From contig NZ_CP097320.1 of the NCBI RefSeq assembly GCF_023515995.1, forward strand, positions 4,402,001-4,466,000: DNA of 64,000 bases. Direction: 5' to 3'. The stretch is from Candidatus Mycobacterium methanotrophicum (GTDB lineage Bacteria > Actinomycetota > Actinomycetes > Mycobacteriales > Mycobacteriaceae). A program made the position numbers and the translations under genes. Below the pieces are notes generated by a model that made no database searches, was not told the origin of the DNA, and saw nothing but the letters and a program-made list of their open reading frames with translations. Numbering within the stretch: position 1 is the stretch's first letter; every line of letters begins with the position of its first letter. Below are positions 7,823 through 16,661 of the stretch, piece after piece.

Positions 7823-8322
7823 TGCACCAACCCCGCCGACGCGCCCACGCAGTCGACGACGAGCGCACCACGCTGGAGGCATTCCTCGACGACTATCGCG
7901 ACATCGCGGCGCGCAAGGTATCCGGATTGTCCGATACCGATGCCCGCCGCCGCCTCGTCGCGTCGCCGACGGCCGTGGGCGGGCTGATCAAGCACCTGCG
8001 TTGGGCCGAATACGGGTGGTTCGACCAGCTCTTGCAGCAACGAAGCGACGACAACCGTCGCGCGCACCAACGCTCCTGGGAGTTCGAGTTCCTCCCCGAC
8101 GAAACTCTGCCGACGCTGATCGCCGAATACCAAGCCCAATGCGAGCAGTCGCGGCGCACCGCCGCGCGGTATCCGCTCGATCACGTGGTGCCGCACCGTC
8201 ACCTCGAGGCAGTGTCCCTGCGCTGGATCTACGTGCACATGATCGAGGAGACCGCCCGACACACCGGACACCTCGACATCTTGCGCGAACAACTCGACGG
8301 CGCAACCGGATTCGACGGCTGA
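7822..8322 (+). CDS. DinB-like / DUF664 protein
   Basis: A 166-residue protein with a four-helix-bundle DinB/DUF664 pattern: DERTTLEAFLDDYRDIAARK, GGLIKHLRWAEYGWFDQLL and the terminal RWIYVHMIEETARHTGHLDI. The His of IKHLRW and the two His of ARHTGH are the usual three metal ligands, so the metal site looks intact. Relatives include mycothiol-dependent and other thiol-linked enzymes as well as proteins of unknown role; none can be chosen here. ATG 7822 overlaps the TGA of the preceding gene, implying translational coupling. An alternative, slightly shorter start near VDDERTT is possible. Confidence 0.75.
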   Translation: MHQPRRRAHAVDDERTTLEAFLDDYRDIAARKVSGLSDTDARRRLVASPTAVGGLIKHLRWAEYGWFDQLLQQRSDDNRRAHQRSWEFEFLPDETLPTLIAEYQAQCEQSRRTAARYPLDHVVPHRHLEAVSLRWIYVHMIEETARHTGHLDILREQLDGATGFDG

Positions 8323-8335
8323 GCTAGTCGCGGTG

Positions 8336-10012
8336 CTACTCCACGGCGATGTCGCGCAGCTCGCGTTTGAGAATCTTGCCGGTCGGATTGCGCGGCAACT
8401 CGTCGAGGAAGATGACTTCACGCGGTACCTTGTAGCGCGCCAAGTGGTCCCGGACATAGTGCTTGACAGTGTCCTCATCTAGGCTGGCGTCCGGCTTTTT
8501 GACCACGAAGGCGCGCAGCCGCTGACCCCACTCTTTGTCCTCGACGCCAATCGCGGTGGCCTCCACCACGTCTGGATGCCCGCTTATCAGATCCTCGACT
8601 TCGGCGGGGAAGACGTTCTCGCCACCGGAGACGATCATTTCGTCGTCACGGCCGCTGATGTAGAGCAAGCCATGTTCGTCGAAGTAGCCGACATCACCGG
8701 ACGACAGCAAGCCATCGATGATCTGCTTACCGCCGCCGCCGGTGTAGCCCTCGAACGGGAAGCTGGTGCCGACGAAGATGCGCCCCACTTGGCCCTGCGG
8801 CAACTCCTTGCCGTTGTCGTCGAAGATCTTCACCTTCACACCCTTGACGACCGGTCCCGCCGTCGAGGGCTTGAACTCCAGATGCTTGGGCTCCGCGATG
8901 GTGGCGAACGCGATCTCGGTCGAGCCGTACATGTTGTAGACCACCGGACCGAAGTCCTTCAGCGCCCGTTCGGCCACATCGGCGCCCAGCGCCGAACCGG
9001 ACACGAAGATGATCCGCAGACGTGATAGATCAGGCCTGGCGTCCATCTTTTCCAGCGCATCGAGCATCCGGGCCAGCATCACCGGCACCACAACGACCGC
9101 TGTCACCTTGTGCTTCTCGATGTCTTCCAGCACGACAGCCGGCTTGAACTTGTTGTGCAGCACCAGCGTCGAGCCCAAGAACATCCCGATCGTGGCGTGC
9201 AGGAAACCAAGGGCGTGGAACATCGGCGCCGGCAGCGACGTCACCTCGTTCGCTTTGAACGGAACATGCGACAAGATGCCGCCGATCGGCGCCAACGTCG
9301 GCGGGGTACTCCGGTTTGCACCCTTCGGCGTACCGGTGGTGCCGCTGGTCAGGATGATGATCGACGAGTGCTTGCTGACCCTGGGAGCTGGCGATTTGCT
9401 GTTGGCGGCGATCAGGTCGGCCAACGTCTCGTCGGTGCTGCCAGAGTCGTCACCGTCGGGGACCGTGCCTAGTGCCCGCAGCTTGCCCAGCGGTGGGTCG
9501 GCTTTGCTGACGTCGTTGGCGTACTCGTCGTCGTAGATCAGCAGCTTGGCGTCTTCGCGCTCGGACACCGCTTTGATCTGGGGGCCGGAGAACGAGCTGT
9601 TGAGCAAAATGATGCGGGCCCCGACTCGGGCGCACCCGAATTCAGCGATCGCGAACCAGCGGTGGTTGCGGGCCAGAATCGCCACCCCGTCGCCGCCGCG
9701 AACACCCCTGGCCAGCAGCCCATGAGCCACCGCATTAGCGGCCTCGTCGAGTTCGGTGTAGGTCAGCGACCCGTCGTCGTCGATGATCGCCGCGCGGTTG
9801 GGTGTGCGCCGCGCGTTCAGCGCGGGCAGCATGCCGATCTCGCCCCAGTTCCAGATGTCGTTGGCCATCGCGGCATAGTTCAGCGGCGGCTCCAATCGGA
9901 ACGCCCCCGACTCCATGATCTTGCGGAGGTAGTGCAGTTCGGCCCTCCCGCGCTCGGCATACTGCTGAACTTTGGCTACCGCCTGCCCAGGGAGATCGAA
10001 GAGGTTAGGCAT
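8336..10012 (-). CDS. fadD2: Fatty-acyl-CoA synthetase, FadD2-like
   Basis: A 558-residue ANL-superfamily ligase (FadD2 of M. tuberculosis is 560). The P-loop-like motif is IIILTSGTTGTPKGANR, followed by the A5 motif YNMYGSTEIAFATI, the A7/A8 hinge SSGDVGYFDEHGLLYISGRD and the catalytic Lys of the A10 motif in NPTGKILKRELRD. It activates fatty acids to acyl-AMP and then acyl-CoA in the cytosol. ATG 10012 gives the standard N-terminus MPNLFDLPGQA. The gene is divergent from the LigD-like polymerase with only 47 bases between starts, so the promoters overlap. It appears complete. Confidence 0.9.
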   Translation of the reverse strand: MPNLFDLPGQAVAKVQQYAERGRAELHYLRKIMESGAFRLEPPLNYAAMANDIWNWGEIGMLPALNARRTPNRAAIIDDDGSLTYTELDEAANAVAHGLLARGVRGGDGVAILARNHRWFAIAEFGCARVGARIILLNSSFSGPQIKAVSEREDAKLLIYDDEYANDVSKADPPLGKLRALGTVPDGDDSGSTDETLADLIAANSKSPAPRVSKHSSIIILTSGTTGTPKGANRSTPPTLAPIGGILSHVPFKANEVTSLPAPMFHALGFLHATIGMFLGSTLVLHNKFKPAVVLEDIEKHKVTAVVVVPVMLARMLDALEKMDARPDLSRLRIIFVSGSALGADVAERALKDFGPVVYNMYGSTEIAFATIAEPKHLEFKPSTAGPVVKGVKVKIFDDNGKELPQGQVGRIFVGTSFPFEGYTGGGGKQIIDGLLSSGDVGYFDEHGLLYISGRDDEMIVSGGENVFPAEVEDLISGHPDVVEATAIGVEDKEWGQRLRAFVVKKPDASLDEDTVKHYVRDHLARYKVPREVIFLDELPRNPTGKILKRELRDIAVE

Positions 10013-10059
10013 AACGTCAGCCTATGTGACGCGCGTCTCGGTTTTTCACCGAAATTACG

Positions 10060-11292
10060 ATGAAGAACATGGCGCCTCCCGTCACACTCGAAGTGGACGG
10101 ACGCCAAGTCGAGGTCACCCATCCAGACCGCGTGATATTCCCCGCTCACCCCCACACCAAACTGGATCTGATCCGCTATTACCTGGCCGTGGCCGACGGT
10201 GCTCTGCGAGGCGTGGCCGGACGCCCGATGATCCTGAAGCGCTTCGTCAAGGGCATCGAGCAAGAGGCGGTCTTTCAGAAGCGCGCGCCCGCGAAGCGGC
10301 CACACTGGGTGGACGTGGCGGAGTTGCGCTACACGTCCGGCACGTCGGCCGCCGAAGCCGTCATCCATGACGCCGCCGGGCTGGTGTGGGCGGTCAATCT
10401 GGACTGCGTTGACCTCAATCCGCATCCGGTGCTGGCCGATGATCTCGATCACCCCGACGAGTTACGCGTCGATCTGGACCCCACGCCCGGCGTGTCATGG
10501 CGCCAGATCCTCGACGTGGCATCGGTGGCCCGCGAAGTGCTGGAGGATTACGGGCTAATTGCTTGGCCGAAGACGTCCGGTTCGCGTGGGTTTCATATCT
10601 ACGCACGCATCGTGCCCGGCTGGTCTTTTCGGCAAGTGCGGTTGGCTGCCCAGACAGTGGCGCGGGAGGTGGAGCGACGCGCCCCCGACCTGGCGACCAG
10701 CCGTTGGTGGAAGGAAGAACGCGAGGGCGTGTTCGTCGACTTCAACCAGAACGCCAAAGACCGCACGGTCGCATCGGCGTATTCGGTGCGGGCCACGCCG
10801 GACGCTCGGGTGTCGACACCCTTGCGTTGGGATGAGGTCGCCGGCTGCGACCCGGCCAGCTTCACCGTGGCGACGGTGCCACAGCGGTTTGCCGACATCG
10901 GGGACCCGTGGGTGGGGATGAACGACACCGCCGCCGGCCTGGAGCGACTGCTCGCACTGGCCGAGGAACTCGGGCCCGCCGAGAAGGCGTCAAAAGCAGC
11001 ACGCCCCAGTAGGGCCAGCGCCGGCACGGGGCGCCGCCAGCCGATGATGCCGCTCATCGAGATCGCCCGCACCAAGACCAAAGACGAGGCAATGGCCGCC
11101 CTGGACACCTGGTGCAAGCGCCACCCCGCCGCGGCGGATCGTCTGAAACCGGCCGACGTGCTGGTCGACGGGATGCGTGGACCGAGTTCGATCTGGTACC
11201 GGATTCGGATCAACCTGCAGCACGTGCCCGACGACCAGCGGCCGCCGCAGGAGGAGTTGATCGCCGACTACAGCCCCTGGCCGATGGGCTGA
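10060..11292 (+). CDS. polD2: LigD-type primase-polymerase domain protein, PolD2-like
   Basis: A 410-residue stand-alone archaeo-eukaryotic-primase polymerase, similar in length to Rv0269c (397) and to M. smegmatis PolD2. The catalytic metal motif is in DELRVDLDPTPGVSW, the nucleotide-binding block is KTSGSRGFHIYARI, and VFVDFNQNAKDRTVASAYSV is the third conserved motif. The family adds ribo- and deoxyribonucleotides in gap repair and end joining without an attached ligase or nuclease. ATG 10060 or ATG 10069 (MAPPVTLEVDG) are both possible starts. The C-terminal extension (DTWCKRHPAAADRLKPADVL) is typical of the mycobacterial version. It ends 26 bases before the convergent pst operon. Confidence 0.85.
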   Translation: MKNMAPPVTLEVDGRQVEVTHPDRVIFPAHPHTKLDLIRYYLAVADGALRGVAGRPMILKRFVKGIEQEAVFQKRAPAKRPHWVDVAELRYTSGTSAAEAVIHDAAGLVWAVNLDCVDLNPHPVLADDLDHPDELRVDLDPTPGVSWRQILDVASVAREVLEDYGLIAWPKTSGSRGFHIYARIVPGWSFRQVRLAAQTVAREVERRAPDLATSRWWKEEREGVFVDFNQNAKDRTVASAYSVRATPDARVSTPLRWDEVAGCDPASFTVATVPQRFADIGDPWVGMNDTAAGLERLLALAEELGPAEKASKAARPSRASAGTGRRQPMMPLIEIARTKTKDEAMAALDTWCKRHPAAADRLKPADVLVDGMRGPSSIWYRIRINLQHVPDDQRPPQEELIADYSPWPMG

Positions 11293-11318
11293 GACGTATC
11301 CGAAAAAGTTTGCAACAC

Positions 11319-12227
11319 TTAATATTCCGAATGCCGTCTGGAGAACCAGGTGATCAGCCGCCCGAGGATGATCAGCAGCAGGACGAATACGATCAGCACG
11401 AAGGCCGCGTTATAGGACAGGTCTTGGGCCGTCTTCGACGGCAGATCGTAAAACGTCCAGATCGGGTAGGTCAGGTAACCGACCGGCGAGCCGGTGAGCT
11501 TCCCGGTCGGGGCAGAATCCGACCAGCCTGCCGTATATAGCATCGGCGCCGTCTCACCAAATGCCAGCGCGAGCGCCACCAGCATGCCGGTGACGATGCC
11601 GGGCGTTGCCGATTTCAGCACGATCTTGCGGAGGGTCCAACCGACGGGCAGCCCGAGCGCCTCGGCCCCTTCTCGATATGAACTCGGCACCTGATGAAGC
11701 GCCGACTCGGTGGCCTTGGTGATATACGGAATGCTCAGAACCGACAGCACCAGCACCCCGGCCGCCAGCGAGAAGCCCCAGTGGAAATACACCACCAGCG
11801 CGACATACCCGACGTAGCCCAGCACGATGGACGGGATACCGGCTAGCACTTCGTAGGCGCCGCGCAGAATCGATTGCGTGCGGCCGGTGGCGAATTCGGA
11901 CAAATAGATCCCGGTCAACACACTGACGGTGCCACCCACCAGCAAGACCCCGAAACCGAGGACGCCGGTGCCGATGATCGCATTGCGCAGACCACCTCCG
12001 TTGCCCTGCGTATCCTGCACGAGCACGCTCCAGTGGAACACCGGCAAGGCGCGGCTGACGACTCCGGCCAGCAGCCACAACGTCGGGCCGATCACCGCCA
12101 CCAAACAGCCGAAGCACGCGGCCCAGAACAGCGCGTTGACGACCTTGCGCTGTGCGGCGACCGACCGCTGTCGCGCCGTCAGTGCCTGCCCGGTCCGCGG
12201 GGACGTGGTCGCAATTGACTCGCTCAC
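11319..12227 (-). CDS. pstA2: Phosphate ABC transporter permease PstA
   Basis: 302 residues, matching PstA2 (Rv0936, about 301). The GTG start at 12227 follows the pstC stop with one base between them, so the pair is co-translated; the longer open frame is a PstC shadow. Several hydrophobic helices are evident, and the cytoplasmic EAA loop reads [21 protein letters not shown] conserved PstA block, [17 protein letters not shown], is present. With PstC it forms the membrane channel energised by PstB. No key residue appears changed, which matters because the adjacent binding protein has an altered ligand pocket. Confidence 0.92.
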   Translation of the reverse strand: MSESIATTSPRTGQALTARQRSVAAQRKVVNALFWAACFGCLVAVIGPTLWLLAGVVSRALPVFHWSVLVQDTQGNGGGLRNAIIGTGVLGFGVLLVGGTVSVLTGIYLSEFATGRTQSILRGAYEVLAGIPSIVLGYVGYVALVVYFHWGFSLAAGVLVLSVLSIPYITKATESALHQVPSSYREGAEALGLPVGWTLRKIVLKSATPGIVTGMLVALALAFGETAPMLYTAGWSDSAPTGKLTGSPVGYLTYPIWTFYDLPSKTAQDLSYNAAFVLIVFVLLLIILGRLITWFSRRHSEY

Positions 12228-12228
12228 C

Positions 12229-13245
12229 TCAAATACCCCGTCCGACCGGTAGCGCAGTAGCCGACGCCCGCCGCACCAGCACCCGAGCGGCCACATTCGC
12301 CAGCAGGCTGATCACCATCAGCACCAAGCTCACCTCGGCGAGGGTCTTCACCGCGAAGTCTGTGGAGTCAGTCATCGCCGAATCCAGTTGCGACACCACG
12401 GTGGCGGCGATGGTGGTCATGGTCGAGTAGATGTTGGCGGGCATCGCACCCAACACCGCACCGGAGACCATGGCGACGGCCATTGTCTCCCCCAGAGCAC
12501 GCGCGAGCCCTAGCACCACGGCGCCGATGATGCCGCTCGACACCCACGGCAGGGTGACCCGCCGCGCACACTCCCACTCGGACATCCCCAACGCGATCGC
12601 CCCCTCCCGGGCGAGCACCGGCACCTGCCGGATCAGGTCCCGGGTGGTGCTGGCGATGATGGGAATGACCATCACCGCCAGCACCAGCCCGGACACCAAC
12701 ATGCCTTCTCCGTGACCGGGGTCGCCGCGGAAGTAGTCGAGCACCGGCACATCAGGAGCGTTGCGGGCGATCACCGGGGCGATGTGGTGGGCGACAAACG
12801 GCCCGAACGTCATCGCACCCCACAAGCCGAAGATGACGCTGGGGATACCGGCGAGCAATTCGAGTGTCACCCCGACGGTTGAGGCGAGGCGTTTCGGCAG
12901 CCGTTCGACAAGCGCGAACGCCGCTCCGATGGACACCGGCACGGCGATGATCAGCGCGATCGCCGAGGTGGCCAGCGTCCCGACGATCAGCGGCAATGCT
13001 CCGTAGTCGGCGCCGACTGGATGCGCGACGCCGTGGGTGACTTCGGTGACCCCGTAGATATTGCCCGGATTCCAATCGGTGGCGGTGAAGAAGTGCAGCC
13101 CGTTGACCCTGATCGCGGGCAGCGCCTCGATGATCAGCGTCGCCAGCACGAACACCAGCGCCAGCAGCGGGATCACCGCGCCCACTCCACCGGCCCAGCG
13201 GACGGCAAGGCCTCGGCGGCTCACGTCACGAACGCGGCCCAGCAT
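12229..13245 (-). CDS. pstC1: Phosphate ABC transporter permease PstC
   Basis: Starting at ATG 13245 gives 338 residues, the same length as Rv0935. A TTG at 13290 would add fifteen residues; neither start has a clear RBS. The product carries about six membrane segments, with conserved PstC features: [35 protein letters not shown] and the EAA-type loop [20 protein letters not shown]. It is the second gene of the visible pstS1-pstC-pstA series. Its periplasmic loop [20 protein letters not shown] shows no obvious defect. The transporter is therefore expected to be functional. Confidence 0.92.
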   Translation of the reverse strand: MLGRVRDVSRRGLAVRWAGGVGAVIPLLALVFVLATLIIEALPAIRVNGLHFFTATDWNPGNIYGVTEVTHGVAHPVGADYGALPLIVGTLATSAIALIIAVPVSIGAAFALVERLPKRLASTVGVTLELLAGIPSVIFGLWGAMTFGPFVAHHIAPVIARNAPDVPVLDYFRGDPGHGEGMLVSGLVLAVMVIPIIASTTRDLIRQVPVLAREGAIALGMSEWECARRVTLPWVSSGIIGAVVLGLARALGETMAVAMVSGAVLGAMPANIYSTMTTIAATVVSQLDSAMTDSTDFAVKTLAEVSLVLMVISLLANVAARVLVRRASATALPVGRGI

Positions 13246-13308
13246 GCGCCCGAAAGGCCGCGGCACGTGCTGTGTCGTGGAAAGTGTCAAAGGATCGACG
13301 AAATCTAT

Positions 13309-14424
13309 TTAGCTGGCGATCTTGGCGATCTGGGCGTCGGACAATTTCACCACCGAGGCCGGCAGCGGCTGGAAGTGCACCTTGTCCAGGAACGAAGGGC
13401 TGTTACCGTCGGTGATCACCCAGTGCAGGAATGCCTGCAACGTCTGCGCGGTGGCGGCGTCCTTTTGATTGGTGTTGACGATCGCGTACTCGTAGTTGAC
13501 GATCGGGTACCCGTCGGCAGCTGGCCCGTCGATCAGCGAAATCGCCTGGTTCGCCGGGGTCTGCGAGAAGAAGCTGGCGGCCCCGGCCTGAATGCTGTGG
13601 GCGTCGGGCAGCAGATACTTACCGGCGGCATTGCCCAGCTGGGCCTCGCCGAGTCCCTTCTGCCCGGCCTGGTCGAGGTAGCTGATGCCGATGTAGGCGA
13701 CGCAGCCCGGTGTTCCGGCGCAGCCTGTCACCATGCCGCCGTTGCCGTGCTCACCCAGCGCGCCCGGCACCACGGGGAAATCGACGGTGGTGCCAAAGCC
13801 GGGCGACTTGCCCCAGCCGTCGGGGTCTTGCTTGGACAGATACTGGGTGAACAAAAATGTCGCACCGGACCCGTCGGAGCGGTGCAGGGTAACCACCGGG
13901 GTGGCGGGCAGGTTCACCCCGGGGTTGAGGGCGGCGATCTGCGGGTCGTTCCAAGTTTTGATCGTGCCCCGGTACATGGCGGCCAGCACTTTGCCGTTCA
14001 GCTTGAGGTGCTCGGTGACGCCGGGCAGGTTGTAGTTGACCTGCCAAGCATCAACGGCCAACGCGATGTTCATCAGCCCCTTGTGCATGTCGCCCTCGGA
14101 CAGGTACGCGCCGGAGGCGCCGATGTTGACCGCCCCGGCGGCGGCCTGAGAGATCCCGGCGCCCGAACCGGTGTCCTGGGTAGTGATCGTGACGTTCGGG
14201 TATTTCTCGTGATAGCCCGGACCCCACTGATTCATCAGCGGATACAGCTCTGTGGCACCGGTCTCGGACAATGTCACCGGTGACGTCGCAGGCGTGGTGG
14301 CGACACTGCCGGGAGCGGCCCCCGGTTTCGACGAGCCACCCGTGTTCGAACCGCAGGCTGGCGCTGCCAGGACCAACGGCACGGTGGCCGACAGGGCCAA
14401 CAGGCTCCGCAAACGAATTTTCAT
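13309..14424 (-). CDS. pstS1: PstS1-type binding lipoprotein, copy A, altered ligand pocket
   Basis: A 371-residue homologue of the 38-kDa antigen PstS1. The ATG at 14424 has a GAAGGG RBS formed by the end of pstB. The signal peptide ends in a lipobox (LVLAAPAC). Compared with copy B the first 55 residues and most of the C-terminal half are nearly identical, but residues about 57-125 differ sharply. GASDAYLSEGDMAAHKG has become GASGAYLSEGDMHKG, GTGSGAG is preceded by QD instead of QG, and RSDGSGDTF has become RSDGSGATF. The lost Asp is the position of E. coli PstS Asp56, which accepts the phosphate proton. This copy is the one in operon with pstC, pstA and intact pstB. Confidence 0.92.
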   Translation of the reverse strand: MKIRLRSLLALSATVPLVLAAPACGSNTGGSSKPGAAPGSVATTPATSPVTLSETGATELYPLMNQWGPGYHEKYPNVTITTQDTGSGAGISQAAAGAVNIGASGAYLSEGDMHKGLMNIALAVDAWQVNYNLPGVTEHLKLNGKVLAAMYRGTIKTWNDPQIAALNPGVNLPATPVVTLHRSDGSGATFLFTQYLSKQDPDGWGKSPGFGTTVDFPVVPGALGEHGNGGMVTGCAGTPGCVAYIGISYLDQAGQKGLGEAQLGNAAGKYLLPDAHSIQAGAASFFSQTPANQAISLIDGPAADGYPIVNYEYAIVNTNQKDAATAQTLQAFLHWVITDGNSPSFLDKVHFQPLPASVVKLSDAQIAKIAS

Positions 14425-14429
14425 CCGCC

Positions 14430-15293
14430 TCACCCTTCCTTTTCGTTATTTGTATCCGTGGCACCGACGACGACACCGAGGAGCCTGCGGTCACCGAACA
14501 GTCCGGAAACGTAACGCACAGTTTCGGCGTGCTTCGGCGATAAAAACAACTGTTCGGTGGGCCCTTCCTCGACCAGCTTGCCGTCAAAAAATAAGGCCGT
14601 CCGGTCCCCAATCCGGGCAGCCTGGGCAAGATCGTGAGTCACGATGACCACGGTGAGCCGGTCGGCGAGCGATCGAATGAGCTCTTCGATCTTCTCGGTC
14701 GTGGTCGGATCCAGCGACGAGGTGGGCTCATCAAGCAACAACACCTCCGGATTCACCGCAAGCGCACGGGCCAGACACAACAACTGCTGCTGACCACCGG
14801 AGAGCCGAAACGGCGAATCACCGAGCCGGTCCTTGACCGCATCCCACAGGCCGACCTCGGTCAGGCGAGCCTCGGCGATGCTCTTGAATTCCTTGCGCGG
14901 CGCCATCTTATGAGCGCGCACACCGGCAACCACATTGTCCACGATCGACATCGGGAACGGATTGGGACGCTGGAACAGCATGCCCACCCTGCGGCGGAAC
15001 TCCATCAGATCCCGGCCGCCGAAGATGCTGCGTCCGCCCAACGCCACATCACCGCTGTACCGGTATCCCGAGACTTTGTCGTTCATCCGGTTCAGGGTGC
15101 GCAGGAAGGTCGTCTTACCCGAACCGGTCGGCCCCAGCAACGACGTGACCGCGCGCGCGGGAAAATCCAGGCTCACCTGATCGAGCACGGTTTTAGCGCC
15201 GAACCCCAGGGTCAGGTTGACAACCCGGATGGCCGGATCAGCGACACCAGGATCAACCGCGCCGGACTCGGCGTCGAGCTGTTCAGGATCCAT
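14430..15293 (-). CDS. pstB: Phosphate ABC transporter ATPase PstB, intact
   Basis: A 287-residue ATP-binding subunit. Walker A is GPTGSGKTT, the Q-loop FQRPNPFPMSI, the signature FRLSGGQQQ, Walker B VLLLDEPTSSLD and the H-loop VIVTHDL, all intact. The ATG at 15293 is used; a TTG just upstream is also in frame. The stop lies five bases before the pstS1 start, so the order of transcription is pstB, pstS1, pstC, pstA. It is the only complete pstB in the window and must serve whichever binding proteins dock on the PstC/PstA channel. Confidence 0.93.
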   Translation of the reverse strand: MDPEQLDAESGAVDPGVADPAIRVVNLTLGFGAKTVLDQVSLDFPARAVTSLLGPTGSGKTTFLRTLNRMNDKVSGYRYSGDVALGGRSIFGGRDLMEFRRRVGMLFQRPNPFPMSIVDNVVAGVRAHKMAPRKEFKSIAEARLTEVGLWDAVKDRLGDSPFRLSGGQQQLLCLARALAVNPEVLLLDEPTSSLDPTTTEKIEELIRSLADRLTVVIVTHDLAQAARIGDRTALFFDGKLVEEGPTEQLFLSPKHAETVRYVSGLFGDRRLLGVVVGATDTNNEKEG

Positions 15294-15493
15294 CAAAACC
15301 CGATGCTACATCCTGACGCCACGCTCAGGCCGGCCCGTTCATCCTTCATCTACCTTCAAACATTTGTATATTCACGGTGGTTCACAGATTTTTGCCGACC
15401 AGCGACCCATCTGCCCGACCGAACAGGGCTCCGCGGCTCGCCTCGGTGACAGTGCAAATGTGTTCGTCGCGTCTGACTCTTCAGAGGGGTTCT
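15294..15493. promoter_or_regulatory. Divergent pstB/pstS2 promoter, copy A, with TTCAC repeats 10 bases apart
   Basis: The 200-base divergent region holds GTTCATCC TTCATCT (15337-15351), CCTTCAAAC, and TTCAC-GGTGG-TTCAC (15371-15385). Direct TTCAC-like repeats are typical of Pho boxes bound by PhoB/RegX3-type response regulators, which favour an 11-base period. Here the period is 10, because one G is missing relative to copy B. The rest of the region is nearly the same as in copy B. Confidence 0.5.
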
Positions 15494-16585
15494 GTGAGGT
15501 TCAACCGAGCTGGCGCCGCGCTGAGCCTGCTGGCCGCCGGCGCACTGGTGCTATCGGGATGCGGCAGCCACACCAACAGCTCGCCGGCGCATGTGGACTG
15601 CGGCGGCAAGAAGAAACTCAAGGCAAGCGGCGCGACCGCGCAAGAGAACGCGATCGAACAATTCGTCTACGCCTATATCCGAACATGCCCCGGCCACACA
15701 CTGGACTACAACGCAAACGGCTCCGGAGCCGGGGTGAGGGATTTCATCAACAACTTGACCGATCTGGCGGGCTCCGGCGATCCCTTGAACCCATCGACGG
15801 GTCAGCCCGAACACGCGGCCGCGCGGTGCGGTTCGCCGGCGTGGGACCTGCCGACGGTGTTTGAACCGATCGCGGTCACCTACCACGTCAACGGGGTGAG
15901 TTCGCTGAACCTGGACGGGCCCACCACGGCGAAGATCTTCAACGGCGCCATCGCCGTCTGGAACGATCCCGCGATCGCCGCGCTCAACCCCGGCACTAAC
16001 CTGCGCTCAACGCCCATTCACGTCATCTTCCGCAGCGACCAATCCGCCAATTCGACCAACTTCCAGAAATACCTCGACGCCGCATCCAACGGTGCATGGG
16101 GTAAAGGCGCCAGCCAGACGTTCAACGGCGGTGTCGGCGACGGCGCCGCCGGGGATAACGGCACGTCGGCGGCCCTGCAGAGCACCGACGGGTCGATCAC
16201 CTACAACGAGTGGTCGTTCGCGGTGGGCAAACAGTTGAACATGGCCCAGATCATCACCTCGGCCGGGCCGGACCCGTTGCCGATCAGCACCGACTCGGTC
16301 GGCAAGACGATAGCCGGGGCCAGGATCGTCGGGCAGGGCAATGACCTGATGGTAGACACGTCGTCGTTCTACAAGCCGACCCAAGCCGGTGCCTACCCGA
16401 TCGTGGAGGTGACCTATGAGGTCGTCTGCTCGAACTATCCGGATTCCGCGACCGGCGCGGCCGTCAAGGCGTTTATGCAGGCCGCAATTGGCCCAGGCCA
16501 AGACGGCTTAGACCAATATGGGTCCATTCCGCTGCCGGACTCGTTCAAATCCAAACTGGCGACGGCCGTGAACGCTATCTCGTGA
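15494..16585 (+). CDS. pstS2: PstS2-type binding lipoprotein, copy A, altered ligand pocket
   Basis: A 363-residue lipoprotein most like PstS2 (Rv0932c). The GTG at 15494 follows an AGAGGGG RBS and gives the signal peptide [20 protein letters not shown] with lipobox LSGC. Conserved PstS2 blocks include [38 protein letters not shown] and [20 protein letters not shown]. Against copy B the pocket motifs are changed: SGSTAQ to SGATAQ, AGSDVPL to AGSGDPL and [11 protein letters not shown] to [11 protein letters not shown]. The Asp-to-Gly change and the altered SG-x loop fall at the same places as in PstS1 copy A. The gene is divergent from the intact pstB. Confidence 0.9.
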   Translation: MRFNRAGAALSLLAAGALVLSGCGSHTNSSPAHVDCGGKKKLKASGATAQENAIEQFVYAYIRTCPGHTLDYNANGSGAGVRDFINNLTDLAGSGDPLNPSTGQPEHAAARCGSPAWDLPTVFEPIAVTYHVNGVSSLNLDGPTTAKIFNGAIAVWNDPAIAALNPGTNLRSTPIHVIFRSDQSANSTNFQKYLDAASNGAWGKGASQTFNGGVGDGAAGDNGTSAALQSTDGSITYNEWSFAVGKQLNMAQIITSAGPDPLPISTDSVGKTIAGARIVGQGNDLMVDTSSFYKPTQAGAYPIVEVTYEVVCSNYPDSATGAAVKAFMQAAIGPGQDGLDQYGSIPLPDSFKSKLATAVNAIS

Positions 16586-16661
16586 TTACGGCTCACGATG
16601 GCGGTACAACCAGAGATCGGCCGAGGAGCATGTCGGAGCCGCGGAAGGGTCAACCGCCTAT

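Larger units (their letters stand above)
13309..16585. repeat. Tandem duplication, unit A (pstS1 - pstB - promoter - pstS2)
   Basis: This 3.28-kb segment is repeated at 16662-19464 in the same orientation. Both units contain a minus-strand pstS1, a minus-strand pstB (intact here), a divergent intergenic region and a plus-strand pstS2. Identity is very high in the signal-peptide region of pstS1, the ends of pstB and the intergenic region, and lower in the ligand-binding parts of both pstS genes. It arose by tandem duplication of an ancestral pstS1-pstB/pstS2 arrangement. Confidence 0.88.

Noticed and set aside
13021-14283. A 420-residue plus-strand open frame opposite pstC/pstS1
   Set aside because: Antisense shadow; the equivalent frame recurs in the duplicated unit only because the DNA is duplicated.
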